DNA of 64,000 nt from an uncultured delta proteobacterium (GTDB lineage Bacteria; Myxococcota; Myxococcia; Myxococcales; 40CM-4-68-19). Location of the stretch: positions 86,350-150,349 of the forward strand of contig CAIWCD010000046.1 of the NCBI GenBank assembly GCA_903911145.1. The letters run 5' to 3'. A program made the position numbers and the translations under genes. Positions 57,223 to 64,000 of this stretch are shown here, piece by piece. How positions within the stretch are numbered: position 1 is the stretch's first letter; the number at the start of each line of letters is the position of its first letter. The notes below the pieces were generated by a model. That model had not been told where the DNA came from. It saw only the letters and a list, made by a program, of their open reading frames with translations, and did no database searches.

Positions 57223-59004
57223 ATGACGACTCCGCTCGGGAAGTACAAGCTCGTGAAGCTCATCGCCGCCGGTGGAATGGCGGAGGTCTATCTCGCGCGG
57301 CAGGCTGGAGCAGCGGGGTTCGAGAAGCAGGTCTGTCTCAAGCGGATCCTTCCGCATCTCGCGCGCGACAAGCAGTTCGTCGACATGTTCTTGAACGAAG
57401 CGCGCCTCGCTTCGCAGCTCGATCATCCGAACATCGTCTCGATCTTCGATCTCGGCGAAGCGAACGGAAACTACTTCATCGCGATGGAGTTCATCGACGG
57501 GCCGAACCTGCGCGGCGTTGCGAAGCGTGCGGCCGAGATGAACGAGTTTCTTCCCATCGCCGAGGTGGTGAAGATCGTCGCCCAGGCCGCGGCGGGCCTG
57601 CAGTACGCGCACGATCTCGCGGATCGCGACGGCCATTCGCTCGGCCTCGTGCACCGCGACATCTCGCCGGACAACATTCTCGTTCATCGCAACGGCACCG
57701 CGAAGGTCGTCGACTTCGGCATCGCGAAGGCAGCCGGAAGCTCAGGCGCGACGCGGACCGGAACGCTCAAGGGGAAGGTTGCGTACATGCCTCCCGAGCA
57801 GCTGCGCGGCGAGGCGCTCGACCGGCGCACCGACGTCTTCGCTCTCGGCGTCGTGCTCTACGAGCTCATCGGCGGCCGCCGTCCGTGGGAGGCCGACAAC
57901 GAGGTCGCGCTCATCGGCCAGATCATGACGATGGACGCGACGCCGCTCAACGAGCTGCGCCCCGACGCACCGGAGCAGCTCGTCGCCATCGTGCACAAGG
58001 CCATCTCGAAGGAGCGCGAGACGCGCTACCAGAGCTGCAACGAGCTGCTCGCCGATCTCGAGGCGCTGCTGGTGCAGATGGGGCAGAGCATCACGCAGAG
58101 CCGCGTCGCCGATTTCGTGCGCGCCTACTCGCCGCCCAAGCAGGAGAACGAGAGCACCGAAGGGACGAACGCGGAGCTCTCGTCGATCGAGGAGCAGACC
58201 TTCGGGACGGGGATGGCGCCCGCGCTGGCCGTGCAGAACATCAATCCGTCGGGCAACGGTGCGACGTTGATGAGCAGCGACCCCGGCACGAAGATGATGA
58301 CCAACCCGAACGCGCAGCCGCAGAGCCGCGCGGCGCTGTACGGGGTGATCACCTTCTTCGTCGTCGCGGTGGCGGGAACGGGCGCCTGGTACGCGATGCA
58401 GCCGCACGGTCCGACCGATGAGCCGGTCGAGGTGGAGCGCGCGCCCGCCCGGTTGGTCGAGCCTGTGAAGCCTCCGGCACCGGTCGTAGATCCGCAGGCG
58501 AATGCAGCCGCGAACACTCCGCCGGCGCCGAGCGCAGGCCCGACTCCGACCCCGACTCCAACCCCGGTTCCTGCGCCGACCGAGGTTGCTCATCCGGCCG
58601 ATGCCACGGTTCAGCAGGGAAAGACGTCCGGCCGCAAAGTCGCTGTCGCGCAGCCCAACGGTCTGGCTGCCGCGCCGGCTGCAGCGCCCGCTCCCGCGCA
58701 GGCGATCGTTGCTCCGATTCCGCAGGCCCCGTCGCCTGTGCTCGTCATCCACGAGCAGGCAGCTCCGCCCCCGCCGCCGCCTCCTGCGAAGGGCGAGCTC
58801 GTCCTGCAGGTCCGTCCATGGGCGAAGGTGCTCGTCGATGGGCGCGAGGTCGGCGACACGCCTCTGCCCAATCCGATTCGCCTCTCGCCCGGAACGCACA
58901 AGGTGCGGCTCGTCAACCCCGATCTCGGCAAGGACGTCACTGAAGACGTCGAGATCGAATCGGGCGAGAAGTTCACCTTGAAGAAGATCTTCGACGAGCA
59001 GTAG
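57223..59004 (+). CDS. Membrane Ser/Thr kinase with C-terminal PEGA domain
   Basis: A 593-residue receptor-type kinase. Kinase domain about 7-285: IAAGGMAEVYLAR, Lys40, HRDISPDN at 144-151, DFG 164-166, AYMPPEQ. A membrane span lies at about 368-391 (YGVITFFVVAVAGTGAWY), then a Pro-rich linker with PTPTPTP repeats, and a PEGA domain at about 524-593 (AKVLVDGREVGDTPLPNP, LSPGTHKVRLVNP) on the other side of the membrane. It is a paralogue of the soluble kinase at 843-2111. No ribosome-binding site is visible, so it may be leaderless or weakly translated. A palindrome lies just upstream. Targets are unknown. Confidence 0.92.
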   Translation: MTTPLGKYKLVKLIAAGGMAEVYLARQAGAAGFEKQVCLKRILPHLARDKQFVDMFLNEARLASQLDHPNIVSIFDLGEANGNYFIAMEFIDGPNLRGVAKRAAEMNEFLPIAEVVKIVAQAAAGLQYAHDLADRDGHSLGLVHRDISPDNILVHRNGTAKVVDFGIAKAAGSSGATRTGTLKGKVAYMPPEQLRGEALDRRTDVFALGVVLYELIGGRRPWEADNEVALIGQIMTMDATPLNELRPDAPEQLVAIVHKAISKERETRYQSCNELLADLEALLVQMGQSITQSRVADFVRAYSPPKQENESTEGTNAELSSIEEQTFGTGMAPALAVQNINPSGNGATLMSSDPGTKMMTNPNAQPQSRAALYGVITFFVVAVAGTGAWYAMQPHGPTDEPVEVERAPARLVEPVKPPAPVVDPQANAAANTPPAPSAGPTPTPTPTPVPAPTEVAHPADATVQQGKTSGRKVAVAQPNGLAAAPAAAPAPAQAIVAPIPQAPSPVLVIHEQAAPPPPPPPAKGELVLQVRPWAKVLVDGREVGDTPLPNPIRLSPGTHKVRLVNPDLGKDVTEDVEIESGEKFTLKKIFDEQ

Positions 59005-59055
59005 CCGTTCGTCGAGATCGCGCGCGAGCAGGCTGGGCGCGGCTTTCCGGATTCT

Positions 59056-59904
59056 CTAAGGCGCAAGCTCTCCGTGGAAGACCAGCACGGCTTCGCCACG
59101 CATCTTCATGGAGTCGCCGTCCATCCGCAGACAGAGAGTACCTCCTGGCAGCTCGACCACGATGACCTCGTCGGCCTTCGCGAGGCCGCGCGCGATCGCT
59201 GCCGCCGCGACTGCGCACGCACCGGTTCCACACGCCTGCGTTGCGCCCGCGCCGCGCTCCCAGACCGTCGCGACGAAGCGTTGGTGCCCCACTGCACGCG
59301 CGAATTCGATGTTCGCCCCCTCGACCGCGCAGAGCTTTGGACCGCTCCCAGCGCAGAGTTCCGCGAGATCGGCGGCGTCAGCTGCAACGGGAAAAATCAC
59401 GCGATGGGGGTTGCCCATCGAGACCGGCGTCATCTGTTCCTCGAGCCCATCGCACTCGACGGCGCGCGCGGGCTCGACGCGCGGCGGGCCCATGTCCACC
59501 TCGACTTGCGCGCTCAAGGAATCTATCGCCTCGACCCTGCAGAGGCGCGGCCCCGCGTCGGTGAGGAGCAGAACCTCGCTTCGCGCAGGTCGTGTGCACC
59601 CGTCCGTCGCGATCCAGAGAGCGGCGCAGCGAGCGCCGTTGCCGCACATCTCGGGTCGTGAACCGTCGGAGTTGTGGATCACCAGTCGTGCGCAGAGTGT
59701 GCTGCCGCCTGGCGCATTCTCGGAGGGGAGCGCATCGAGCAGAGCCAGCACGCCGTCCGCGCCGATTCCGCGGTGCCGATCGCAGACCCGCGCAGCCCAG
59801 GCCGCGTCGGGACTCCACGCTCCAGCCGGCGCGCCGCGCAGATCGACGAGGACGAAGTCGTTTCCGAGTCCATGCAGCTTCGCGAAGTGCATCGGTCGGA
59901 TCAT
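59056..59904 (-). CDS. dapF: Diaminopimelate epimerase
   Basis: Converts LL- to meso-diaminopimelate for lysine and peptidoglycan. The 282-residue cofactor-free racemase opens with FAKLHGLGNDFVLVDLR and has the two catalytic cysteines: Cys87 in PEMCGNGARC and the second in ATQACGTGACAVAAA. Other blocks are SMGNPHRVIF and GANIEFARAV. The ATG at 59904 is used; one four codons later (59892) is possible, while an upstream extension lacks similarity. It lies on the minus strand between two kinase genes. Confidence 0.94.
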   Translation of the reverse strand: MIRPMHFAKLHGLGNDFVLVDLRGAPAGAWSPDAAWAARVCDRHRGIGADGVLALLDALPSENAPGGSTLCARLVIHNSDGSRPEMCGNGARCAALWIATDGCTRPARSEVLLLTDAGPRLCRVEAIDSLSAQVEVDMGPPRVEPARAVECDGLEEQMTPVSMGNPHRVIFPVAADAADLAELCAGSGPKLCAVEGANIEFARAVGHQRFVATVWERGAGATQACGTGACAVAAAAIARGLAKADEVIVVELPGGTLCLRMDGDSMKMRGEAVLVFHGELAP

Positions 59905-59981
59905 AACAGCAGCAAAATATCTCTGCGCGTCTCGAGCGTTTCCGGCGAGACTCACATGTTGTCGCGGTACCCGCCGAATCC

Positions 59982-60010
59982 TTGACACCAGAGCTGGGCC
60001 AAGGATGAGA
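59982..60010 (+). promoter_or_regulatory. Possible sigma-70 promoter of kinase gene
   Basis: A perfect TTGACA (59982-59987) is followed after 17-18 bases by a poor -10 (ATGAGA or TGAGAT), about 25 bases before the kinase start codon. Confidence 0.3.
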
Positions 60011-60032
60011 TGGGCGCCTTGTCTTCCAGGGA

Positions 60033-61808
60033 ATGAGAGAGCGCGTGCGGACTTGTCCTGAGTGCCAGCAGAACTACGACGATGACGTCGCTCACTGCCC
60101 CGAGGATGGCTTCAGCCTCGAGGGCGTCGAGCCGGTTGACGAGCTGATCGGCCGCACGGTCGGCTCGTACAAGATCACCAAGATGCTCGGCAAGGGCGGC
60201 ATGGGCTCCGTCTATGGCGGCCACCATCCCGTCATCGGCTCGCGCGTCGCGATCAAGTTTCTCCACCCGCAGTATTCGACGGACGAGAAGATCGTCGAGC
60301 GCTTCTTCAATGAGGCGCGCGCCGTCAACATCATCGGCCATGACAACGTCCTCAAGATTCTCGATCTCAACGTTACCGACGATAATCGCCATTACTTCGT
60401 CATGGAGTACCTGCACGGGCGGGCGCTCCAGCATATCGTGCAGCCGAATGTCCCGATTGGTCTCGATATCACCGGACCTATCCTCCTGCAGATGTGTAAT
60501 GCCCTGCAGGCCGCGCACGATAAGGGGATCATCCACCGCGATTTGAAGCCCGATAACGTCTATTTGATTACTCTGCAGGGGCGGCAGAACTTCGTGAAGG
60601 TGGTCGACTTCGGCATTGCCAAGCTGACCGACGCCGAAGGCGCGAGTACCGGAAAGACCCAGACCGGCATGGTCATGGGAACGCCCGCGTATATGTCGCC
60701 GGAGCAGGGCAGCGGCGAGACGAACAAGATCGATGCGCGCAGCGATATCTATTCGCTCGGCGTGATGATGTATCAGATGGCCACCGGGAGGCTGCCGTTC
60801 CCCGGCACCAACTTCGGCGAAGTGCTGATGGGGCATCTGCAGAAGAAGCCCGACGCGCCTCGCACCATCAATCCGCAGATCCAGCCCGATTACGAAGCGG
60901 TGATTCTCAAGTGCCTCGAGAAGCGGCAAGACGACCGCTACCAGAGCATGTCGGCGCTGCGCGAGGCGATCTTCAGCGTCATGCAGACGCACGGCATCTC
61001 CGCGGAACTGCCCGCTGCTGACGAGACGGTCGAGATGGCGCCACTCGAGTTTCTCGGCGAGCCGTCTAATCCGGGAAATCGATCGCGGCCGGGGCGACAG
61101 ACCAATCCTCCGCGAATGCCGTCGAGCCCTCCGCGCAATCCGTCCAATCCGCGGCAGGCAACCGGAACGCGCAATCCGTCCAACCCTTCCGTGAGCGGAA
61201 GTCGGCCTGCATCAAGGCCGCCCGCCTCGCGCAGCCACTCCGGCGCGACGCAGCCTCCCGTGGAGCCGAAGAAGAGCAACCTCGGGCTGATCATCGGAAT
61301 CGTCGCGGCCGTCGTGGTGATCGGTGGCGGCGGCGTCTTCTATTCAATCAATGCCGCCAATACCAAAGCCGAAGCATCCGCTGCCCGGCTTCGTGAGCTC
61401 GAGAAGAAGCGCAGGGAGAAGGAGATCGCGGACGCCGCTGCGGCCGAAGTGCAGGCCAAGGAAGACGCGGCGAAGAAGGATGAGCATATCTTCCTCTCGA
61501 TCGTATCCGAGCCGGCCGGCGCGACCGTCGATGCGACCTGGCCCGAGGAGACGAAGCACGGAACCACTCCGTTCTCGATTGAAGTGAAGAACAACACCAA
61601 GGTCCATTTCGAATATTCGAAGGAGGGATTTTCGCCCTTCGTGACCGAGGTGATTGCGGACAAGGCCCAGCAGGTAAAGGCGACCCTCAAGCCGCTTCCG
61701 GCCGTGCCGGTTGCCGACGATAAGCAGAAGGGGCCGAAGAAGAAGAAGGGCTCACAGGACGCGCCGGCGCAGGCCGAAGGGTTGATGGATTTGAGCGACG
61801 TGAAGTAG
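60033..61808 (+). CDS. Zinc-ribbon membrane Ser/Thr kinase with PEGA-like domain
   Basis: A 591-residue receptor-type kinase. Residues 8-26 form a small zinc-ribbon-like element (CPECQQNYDDDVAHCPEDG) common on myxobacterial kinases. Kinase domain about 46-310: GKGGMGSVYGG, Lys75, HRDLKPDN at 168-175, DFG 192-194, AYMSPEQ. A Pro/Ser/Asn-rich linker with NPSNP repeats leads to a membrane span at about 416-438 (GLIIGIVAAVVVIGGGGVFY), a charged helix, and a PEGA-like domain at about 486-555. The start is close to its AGGGA box; GTG 60045 is an alternative. It differs from the other two kinases, so it is a separate lineage. Confidence 0.92.
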   Translation: MRERVRTCPECQQNYDDDVAHCPEDGFSLEGVEPVDELIGRTVGSYKITKMLGKGGMGSVYGGHHPVIGSRVAIKFLHPQYSTDEKIVERFFNEARAVNIIGHDNVLKILDLNVTDDNRHYFVMEYLHGRALQHIVQPNVPIGLDITGPILLQMCNALQAAHDKGIIHRDLKPDNVYLITLQGRQNFVKVVDFGIAKLTDAEGASTGKTQTGMVMGTPAYMSPEQGSGETNKIDARSDIYSLGVMMYQMATGRLPFPGTNFGEVLMGHLQKKPDAPRTINPQIQPDYEAVILKCLEKRQDDRYQSMSALREAIFSVMQTHGISAELPAADETVEMAPLEFLGEPSNPGNRSRPGRQTNPPRMPSSPPRNPSNPRQATGTRNPSNPSVSGSRPASRPPASRSHSGATQPPVEPKKSNLGLIIGIVAAVVVIGGGGVFYSINAANTKAEASAARLRELEKKRREKEIADAAAAEVQAKEDAAKKDEHIFLSIVSEPAGATVDATWPEETKHGTTPFSIEVKNNTKVHFEYSKEGFSPFVTEVIADKAQQVKATLKPLPAVPVADDKQKGPKKKKGSQDAPAQAEGLMDLSDVK

Positions 61809-61812
61809 GTCG

Positions 61813-61833
61813 GACGCCCGACGGCGGGGCGTC
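61813..61833 (+). terminator. Weak hairpin after kinase gene
   Basis: A seven-pair stem GACGCCC / GGGCGTC with a seven-base loop lies just after the kinase stop, but no T-run follows. Confidence 0.3.
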
Positions 61834-61940
61834 GGCCAAGAAATTGATTCGGTCGTGGAGTTGTACGAAGGTCGCGCCGCTCGTCGGCAGTCCGACGGGT
61901 TGTTCGCGTGCGCCCGTGCGCCGATCGAAAGGCAGGAACG

Positions 61941-63269
61941 ATGTCGTTGCGTCCGATGGCATTCACCGTTGTGTTGCTGGCAGCCGCGCCAGTCCTGGCT
62001 GGGCGCGAACTCACGCTCGACCTCAGTCCGAATCAAGCCGTTGCGGACACCGCGCGCGCAAAGCCGAAGAGCGCAACCACTGCAGCCGCTGCGAGCCCGA
62101 ACAAGCCAGCCGCGCCAAGCACTGCGCCGACCGCTCCTGTCGTTGCAGCCCCTCCAGCAAAGGCCGCAGCGCCCGCAACGCCGCCTGCAGCGCCGGGTCC
62201 GGCTGCCGCCCCGAGTGCGAAGGTTAGCGCGAATAGCAATGAACTACCTCTGACGGATATCCCCGCGTTTGAAGACGTCGACGCAAAGCTGTTGAAGGAT
62301 GTTTCGCTGTGCATCTTCCCGTTCATTAAAGAGGACAAGGTGGCCGATGCGGCGGGCGTGAAATCGTCCGGCCAGAACCTCGAGCGGATTCAGAAGATCT
62401 TCTCCGACGTCGCGCACAGCGCGCCGCTCCTCAAGGACACGATCACGCTCGGCAAGGACGCGCCGATCTGCGGGATTGAAGACGTGACGTGCATTGCCGC
62501 GCTCGGCGGGTTTACCGGTTGCCAGGCGGTCATTGCCGGTCGGGCCACGCGCGAGGACAACGGCTTTACGCTGCGTGCGCGCATGGTCGACGCGAAGAAG
62601 GGGAAGCTGATCGCCAAGGTCAACCAGGTGGTCGCGACGGCTGATGAATCGGAGATGGCCGCGTGGGCAGAGGGACAGGCCTGCCGCGCGCTCAAGGTCA
62701 ACTGCAGCGCGGTCGAGCAGCTCGACGCCGATCGCGCTGATATGAAGGTATTGGTCGATAACAAGCCGATCGACCGCAAGCCGGGTATCGTGCCGGGCAA
62801 GCCGGAACAGCTCTCGTTGATGCCCGGCGTATATAAGATCCGCGCCACCATCGGCCAGCGCACGAGCCGCGAACTGACGCTCGCTGTGCGGCGCAACCAG
62901 CCCGATACCATCTATGTGCGGCAGACGGCGGACGGTGGAATTCCCGTCATGCTCAAGAGCGAATTGAAGCCCGGTGATATCCCGGCCCCGAGCATTGAGT
63001 TTCGCAATGGAATGAAGCCCACGCGCGTTGTCGGGCTCGTCTCCGCGGGGCTGGGTGTGATTGCAGGCGCGGTCGCGATCCAGCAGTTCTCCCATTCGCA
63101 GTCGCTGGCCAACCAGGCAGCGAATGATTATGCGAACAATGGATACTATAAGCCCTCCGACGTCACGAGCATCAGCAGCGCGCGCACCGCGCATACCACC
63201 AGCATTGCCCTCTCTGCCGTCGGCGCGGGCCTGGTTGTTCTCGGTGGCGTTCTCTACTTCGCGTTTTGA
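61941..63269 (+). CDS. Exported PEGA-like membrane protein
   Basis: A 442-residue protein with a signal peptide (AFTVVLLAAAPVLA), an Ala/Pro-rich linker at about 30-95, a mixed alpha/beta domain at about 105-265 (VSLCIFPFIKEDK, CQAVIAGRATREDNGFTLR), a PEGA-like domain at about 267-330 (MKVLVDNKPIDRKPGIVPG, LMPGVYKIRATIG), and two C-terminal membrane spans. The same order of elements occurs in the envelope protein at 38976-41126. ATG 61941 has AGGA upstream. It follows the kinase gene and may share its signalling role, which is inferred from context alone. Confidence 0.8.
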   Translation: MSLRPMAFTVVLLAAAPVLAGRELTLDLSPNQAVADTARAKPKSATTAAAASPNKPAAPSTAPTAPVVAAPPAKAAAPATPPAAPGPAAAPSAKVSANSNELPLTDIPAFEDVDAKLLKDVSLCIFPFIKEDKVADAAGVKSSGQNLERIQKIFSDVAHSAPLLKDTITLGKDAPICGIEDVTCIAALGGFTGCQAVIAGRATREDNGFTLRARMVDAKKGKLIAKVNQVVATADESEMAAWAEGQACRALKVNCSAVEQLDADRADMKVLVDNKPIDRKPGIVPGKPEQLSLMPGVYKIRATIGQRTSRELTLAVRRNQPDTIYVRQTADGGIPVMLKSELKPGDIPAPSIEFRNGMKPTRVVGLVSAGLGVIAGAVAIQQFSHSQSLANQAANDYANNGYYKPSDVTSISSARTAHTTSIALSAVGAGLVVLGGVLYFAF

Positions 63270-63340
63270 GAGCCGCCATGTTCACGCAGACGCGTCGCGT
63301 ATCTCCTGTCGTTGCTTCACTCCGGATTCGAGAGCCCAAT

Positions 63341-64000
63341 ATGTTTCGCAACTCCCTGAGCGCAATCCTCCTCGCCCTGCTCGCGGCATGCAGCGCCAAG
63401 GTCAATAACCTTCCCGGTCAATGCTCGACCAGCGCGGACTGCCCGAACGGCGATGCCGGACGAGAATTCTGCGACGTCACATCCGGGATCGGCGTCTGCG
63501 TCTCCTCTTGTGGCGACAGAGTCTGCACATTGAACCAGATATGTCTGAGCAACCAGTGCGTGGCTGCGACGTGCGCGCCCGCCTGCACCGCGGGATATCA
63601 GTGCGAGCCGCTCGACGGCGGATACCAGTGCGTGCAGACCGACTGCATCCCCGCATGCGACTTAAGCTACCAGACGTGCAACACCGGCATTAACCCTCCC
63701 GCGTGCGAGCAGGTGACCTGCCATCCGCAATGCCCAGTCAATGAGCAGTGCCTACCGGAGATCGATGGCGGATATGGCTGCGTATTGCCAACGACCGGTT
63801 CGATCAAGATCCTGCAGCCCGACGCCGGCATGTTAATCGGCATTGTGAATCCCCTCGCCGTTGTCGGCGAAGCGTTTGCGCCGGGCGGCCCGACGCAGGT
63901 GAAATTCGCGTTCCAGCAAGGCGCGGGCGTGACGCGCACGACCGCACTGGGCGTGGCCGGGAGCGGCAGTGATTACAACGCTTCGCTGAATCTCGCTGAC
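63341..64000 (+). CDS. Cys-rich lipoprotein, 3' end beyond window
   Basis: The first 220 codons of a secreted lipoprotein; the frame stays open to the right edge. A short signal ends in the lipobox ILLALLAAC (Cys17). Residues about 28-150 hold many cysteines in a repeated pattern (CSTSADCPNG, CVSSCGDRVC, CAPACTAGYQCEPLDGGYQC, CHPQCPVNEQC), like the disulphide-rich low-complexity modules of myxobacterial surface proteins. A beta-rich domain begins at about 155 (SIKILQPDAGMLIGIVNP). An in-frame ATG at 63278 is possible but would bury the signal. The function is unknown. Confidence 0.8.
   Translation, partial: MFRNSLSAILLALLAACSAKVNNLPGQCSTSADCPNGDAGREFCDVTSGIGVCVSSCGDRVCTLNQICLSNQCVAATCAPACTAGYQCEPLDGGYQCVQTDCIPACDLSYQTCNTGINPPACEQVTCHPQCPVNEQCLPEIDGGYGCVLPTTGSIKILQPDAGMLIGIVNPLAVVGEAFAPGGPTQVKFAFQQGAGVTRTTALGVAGSGSDYNASLNLAD

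Overview
The window looks like chromosomal DNA of a high-GC member of the Myxococcota (myxobacteria and relatives). Three eukaryote-like Ser/Thr kinases, two of them with a membrane span and a C-terminal PEGA-like domain, point that way. So do many Ala/Pro-rich envelope proteins and lipoproteins, a MYXO-CTERM-like tripartite tail (Gly-Cys, hydrophobic stretch, RKRR), a stand-alone SWIB protein and several diverged Hsp70s. Genes are dense on both strands, often overlapping by 1 to 14 bases. I found no tRNA, rRNA, CRISPR, prophage or complete insertion sequence, and no gene-free stretch above 300 bases.

Layout. 1-4.3 kb (minus strand): agmatine-to-putrescine genes aguB-aguA, a soluble Ser/Thr kinase, and pepA cut by the window edge. 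4.3-9.3 kb: a POTRA/barrel-like outer-membrane protein, a hypothetical protein, a PF10023-type zinc aminopeptidase lipoprotein and an amidase. 9.4-15 kb: phosphoglucomutase, glpD with a small partner, a small low-GC gene lying between two imperfect direct repeats, a YdjM-like membrane protein and the alkyladenine glycosylase tag. 15-28.8 kb: an ACE-like M2 peptidase lipoprotein, a lipoprotein plus a large coiled-coil membrane protein, a PilZ protein, an M20 peptidase, a TPR protein, pepQ-rsmE, and a DPP-IV-like S9 peptidase coupled to a POT peptide transporter. 28.8-37.2 kb: an enoyl-CoA-reductase-like SDR, the minus-strand run argD / J-domain-TPR / DnaK / TPR protein, then a lipoprotein, a PPOX-family flavoprotein and a coiled-coil protein.

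37.3-46.6 kb: a coupled pair of envelope proteins (PEGA-like protein and kelch-like lipoprotein) stands divergently from a tightly overlapping trio, DUF2760 - Hsp70 - Hsp70/DUF3731. 46.9-52 kb: SWIB protein, a membrane protein, rlmJ, asd, and an unusual fused gene combining a MYXO-CTERM-anchored protein with an outer-membrane barrel. 52-57 kb: a PKD-like lipoprotein followed by nucleobase salvage genes (tdk, a uracil-PRTase-like gene, hpt) and a membrane protein. 57-64 kb: two membrane Ser/Thr kinases flanking dapF, a PEGA-like membrane protein, and a Cys-rich lipoprotein that runs off the right edge.

Themes. Six peptidases plus a proton-coupled peptide transporter fit a peptide-scavenging life. 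Three Hsp70 proteins in two unrelated operons, each with its own partners, suggest specialised rather than general chaperone roles. The strongest oddities are the in-frame fusion at 51.29 kb, where the stop between two normally separate genes seems to have been lost, and the repeat-flanked insertion at 13.1-13.9 kb that left dead 5' ends of both neighbouring genes.
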